Assembly: GCA_046262355.1 (NCBI GenBank)
Contig: JBHEMX010000087.1
Coordinates: forward strand, 1 to 7,422
DNA length: 7,422 nucleotides
Reading direction: 5' to 3'
Source of the DNA: DATADD01 sp046262355
GTDB taxonomy: Bacteria; Actinomycetota; CADDZG01; WHSQ01
This document shows positions 6,707 to 7,422 of this stretch, in pieces (position 1 is the stretch's first letter; each line of letters begins with the position of its first letter). Below the pieces are notes generated by a model. That model saw only the letters and a program-made list of their open reading frames with translations. It was not told the DNA's origin and made no database searches. Both the position numbers and the translations under genes were made by a program.

Positions 6707-7033
6707 CCGAGATCCTCCTCATCCGGTCGTTTACCGGATGGCTACCGCGAAAAGGGGTCCCGGCCTGGGATTTCGGGCCTCACGCGGACCCACTCAATCT
6801 GACGCCGTCCGAAAACGTGGGATGAGAGCCTCATCCGCGGGTTGAAATCCGGCTGAGAAGGCAGGAGCCCCTCCTTCTGCGCACGTCCAAACCTACGCGG
6901 GAGCGATCGGCGCATGGTGCGTCCCGTGCAACGTCGCGCTGAAGATCGTGTACGAAAGCTCGTGGCGGTCGAACGACCGGATGTCGGCAGCGGACGAAGC
7001 GGCAGCCGATGAACCGACGACGGGTGACGCGCG
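6707..7033. other. Mostly non-coding stretch with several hairpins
   Basis: This 327-bp stretch lies between the transposase start and the HTH gene and should contain the outer end of the insertion sequence. Hairpins: CATCCGG/CCGGATG (6720-6726/6734-6740, 7-nt loop); GGATGAG/CTCATCC (6820-6826/6830-6836, 3-nt loop); and AGAAGG-C-AGG/CCT-CCTTCT (6857-6866/6870-6878) with one bulged C. The longer pairing GGGTCC (6755-6760)/GGACCC (6786-6791) is also possible. None has a T-run. A possible short coding frame at its right end is listed separately. Confidence 0.5.
6714..6719 (-). promoter_or_regulatory. Shine-Dalgarno site of the transposase remnant
   Basis: Read on the minus strand this is AGGAGG, seven bases before ATG 6706. 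It identifies the original start of the transposase, although the reading frame breaks a few codons later in an A-run. Confidence 0.7.
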
Positions 7034-7037
7034 ATGA
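6846..7037 (+). CDS. Possible short coding frame before the HTH gene, start not found
   Basis: The frame ending at TGA 7035-7037 is open from the TGA at 6843-6845. From about 6915 its codons have strongly G/C-rich third positions, and it overlaps the HTH start by ATGA. It reads W-C-V-P-C-N-V-A-L-K-I-V-Y-E-S and then an acidic, Ala-rich tail ending T-T-G-D-A-R. The C-x-x-C pair is the only motif. There is no ATG, GTG or TTG upstream of that motif, so the 5' part may lie in another frame, or the piece may be a remnant. Internal starts (GTG 6948, ATG 6981) give only tiny peptides. Family not recognised. Confidence 0.3.
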   Translation, partial: NPAEKAGAPPSAHVQTYAGAIGAWCVPCNVALKIVYESSWRSNDRMSAADEAAADEPTTGDAR

Positions 7038-7422
7038 CCGCGCGCGCCGCCTCGCGTAGGGGGGTCGACGACCTGCTCGTCGTCGCGCTTGCCGCGGGAC
7101 TGACGGTGGCGGCCGCCGCGGAGCGCGCGGGCGTGTCACCCGCCACCGTTACCCGTCGCCTTCGGGACGCGACGTTCCGAGCACGCGTGACCGACGCGCG
7201 CGCTCAAGCGGTCGAGCGCGCGGGGGCTCAACTGACGGCCGCCTTCAGCGCCGCGGTCGAGACGCTCGTCGCGCTGCTGCGAAGCCCCAACCACTCGGTC
7301 GCGATAGCCGCAGCGACGAGGATCCTCGATCTTGGCTTGCGATTGAGAGAGGCGCACGAGCTTGAGCAACGGTTGTGCGCGTTGGAAGCCGAGCGACGAC
7401 CGGCGCTGAGGTCGCTTCCATG
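7034..7422 (+). CDS. HTH protein, terminase-small-subunit-like (3' end at or beyond window edge)
   Basis: At least 129 residues from ATG 7034 run in one frame to the window edge. Residues about 11-45 form a helix-turn-helix: an Ala/Leu-rich first helix (L-L-V-V-A-L-A-A-G-L-T-V-A-A-A-A), turn E-R-A-G-V-S, and recognition helix P-A-T-V-T-R-R-L-R-D. A basic helix follows (F-R-A-R-V-T-D-A-R), then a long helical region (A-A-A-T-R-I-L-D-L-G-L-R-L-R-E) ending in a coiled-coil-like E-L-E-Q-R-L-C-A-L-E. This plan is known from small bacterial proteins that databases tend to describe as HTH or phage terminase-small-subunit-like; true function is unsettled. Codon bias is strong. The upstream frame overlaps it by ATGA; a weak GGGTG lies 9-13 nt upstream. 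The last two bases are TG after CCA: a following A would give a stop and simultaneously ATGA for another gene, but the window does not show it. Confidence 0.7.
   Translation, partial: MTARAASRRGVDDLLVVALAAGLTVAAAAERAGVSPATVTRRLRDATFRARVTDARAQAVERAGAQLTAAFSAAVETLVALLRSPNHSVAIAAATRILDLGLRLREAHELEQRLCALEAERRPALRSLP

Noticed and set aside
6914..7012. 32-codon plus-strand frame from ATG 6914
   Set aside because: Its third codon positions are not G/C-rich, unlike the alternative frame that ends at 7037 and overlaps the HTH start.
6742..7146. Minus-strand open frame spanning the HTH start and the hairpin region
   Set aside because: Ser/Arg/Pro-rich composition without motifs; it crosses the palindromic non-coding DNA and is antisense to the better supported HTH gene.
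1..7422. CRISPR array, tRNA, rRNA or a complete insertion sequence
   Set aside because: No regularly spaced repeats, no cloverleaf or rRNA core sequence and no pair of terminal inverted repeats were found by eye.

Overview
The window is GC-rich DNA, strongly biased to G or C at third codon positions. It most likely comes from an actinomycete (Actinomycetota). The style of the first gene fits Thermoleophilia/Solirubrobacterales: extracellular Ig-like domains ending in an Arg/Lys-rich beta-sandwich that begins S-L-S-A-S and carries an R-R-G-G motif. That placement is inference from protein style, not a database match.

Layout from left to right. (1) Positions 141-1404 (+) encode a secreted-type protein of three Ig-like domains. 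A G5 run at 504-508 puts it out of frame, and it has no recognisable N-terminus or signal peptide. (2) Positions 1405-1849 hold no confident gene, only a 13-bp tandem duplication and an open stretch ending at 1835 that may be a small protein or the tail of a decayed one. (3) Positions 1850-3867 (+) are a two-component system: a six-TM DesK/NarL-type histidine kinase whose stop overlaps the ATG of its NarL/FixJ-type response regulator. (4) A strong GC hairpin at 3866-3905 separates the regulator from a convergent gene. (5) Positions 3945-5987 (-) encode an unusual peptidase-type alpha/beta hydrolase with an N-terminal membrane anchor and five C-terminal membrane segments. Its upstream region carries a plausible -10 box and two copies of a 10-bp element (GTCTCCTACT) 23 bp apart. 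(6) Positions about 6250-6706 (-) are a decayed DDE transposase with a clear Shine-Dalgarno sequence and start, at least three frame breaks, a lost 3' end and a striking nested palindrome. (7) Positions 6707-7033 are mostly non-coding and contain several hairpins. (8) From 7034 (+) to the window edge is a small helix-turn-helix protein of a family often described as terminase-small-subunit-like. A possible short upstream frame overlaps its start by ATGA.

The coherent functional block is 1850-6102. The kinase and regulator are translationally coupled, and the hydrolase is encoded convergently and driven from a promoter region with a repeated operator-like element. A testable reading is that the two-component system senses envelope or membrane stress and controls the membrane-anchored hydrolase. 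The flanks look like accessory DNA: a broken surface-protein gene on one side, and a decayed insertion sequence plus an HTH gene on the other. I found no CRISPR array, tRNA, rRNA or complete mobile element.
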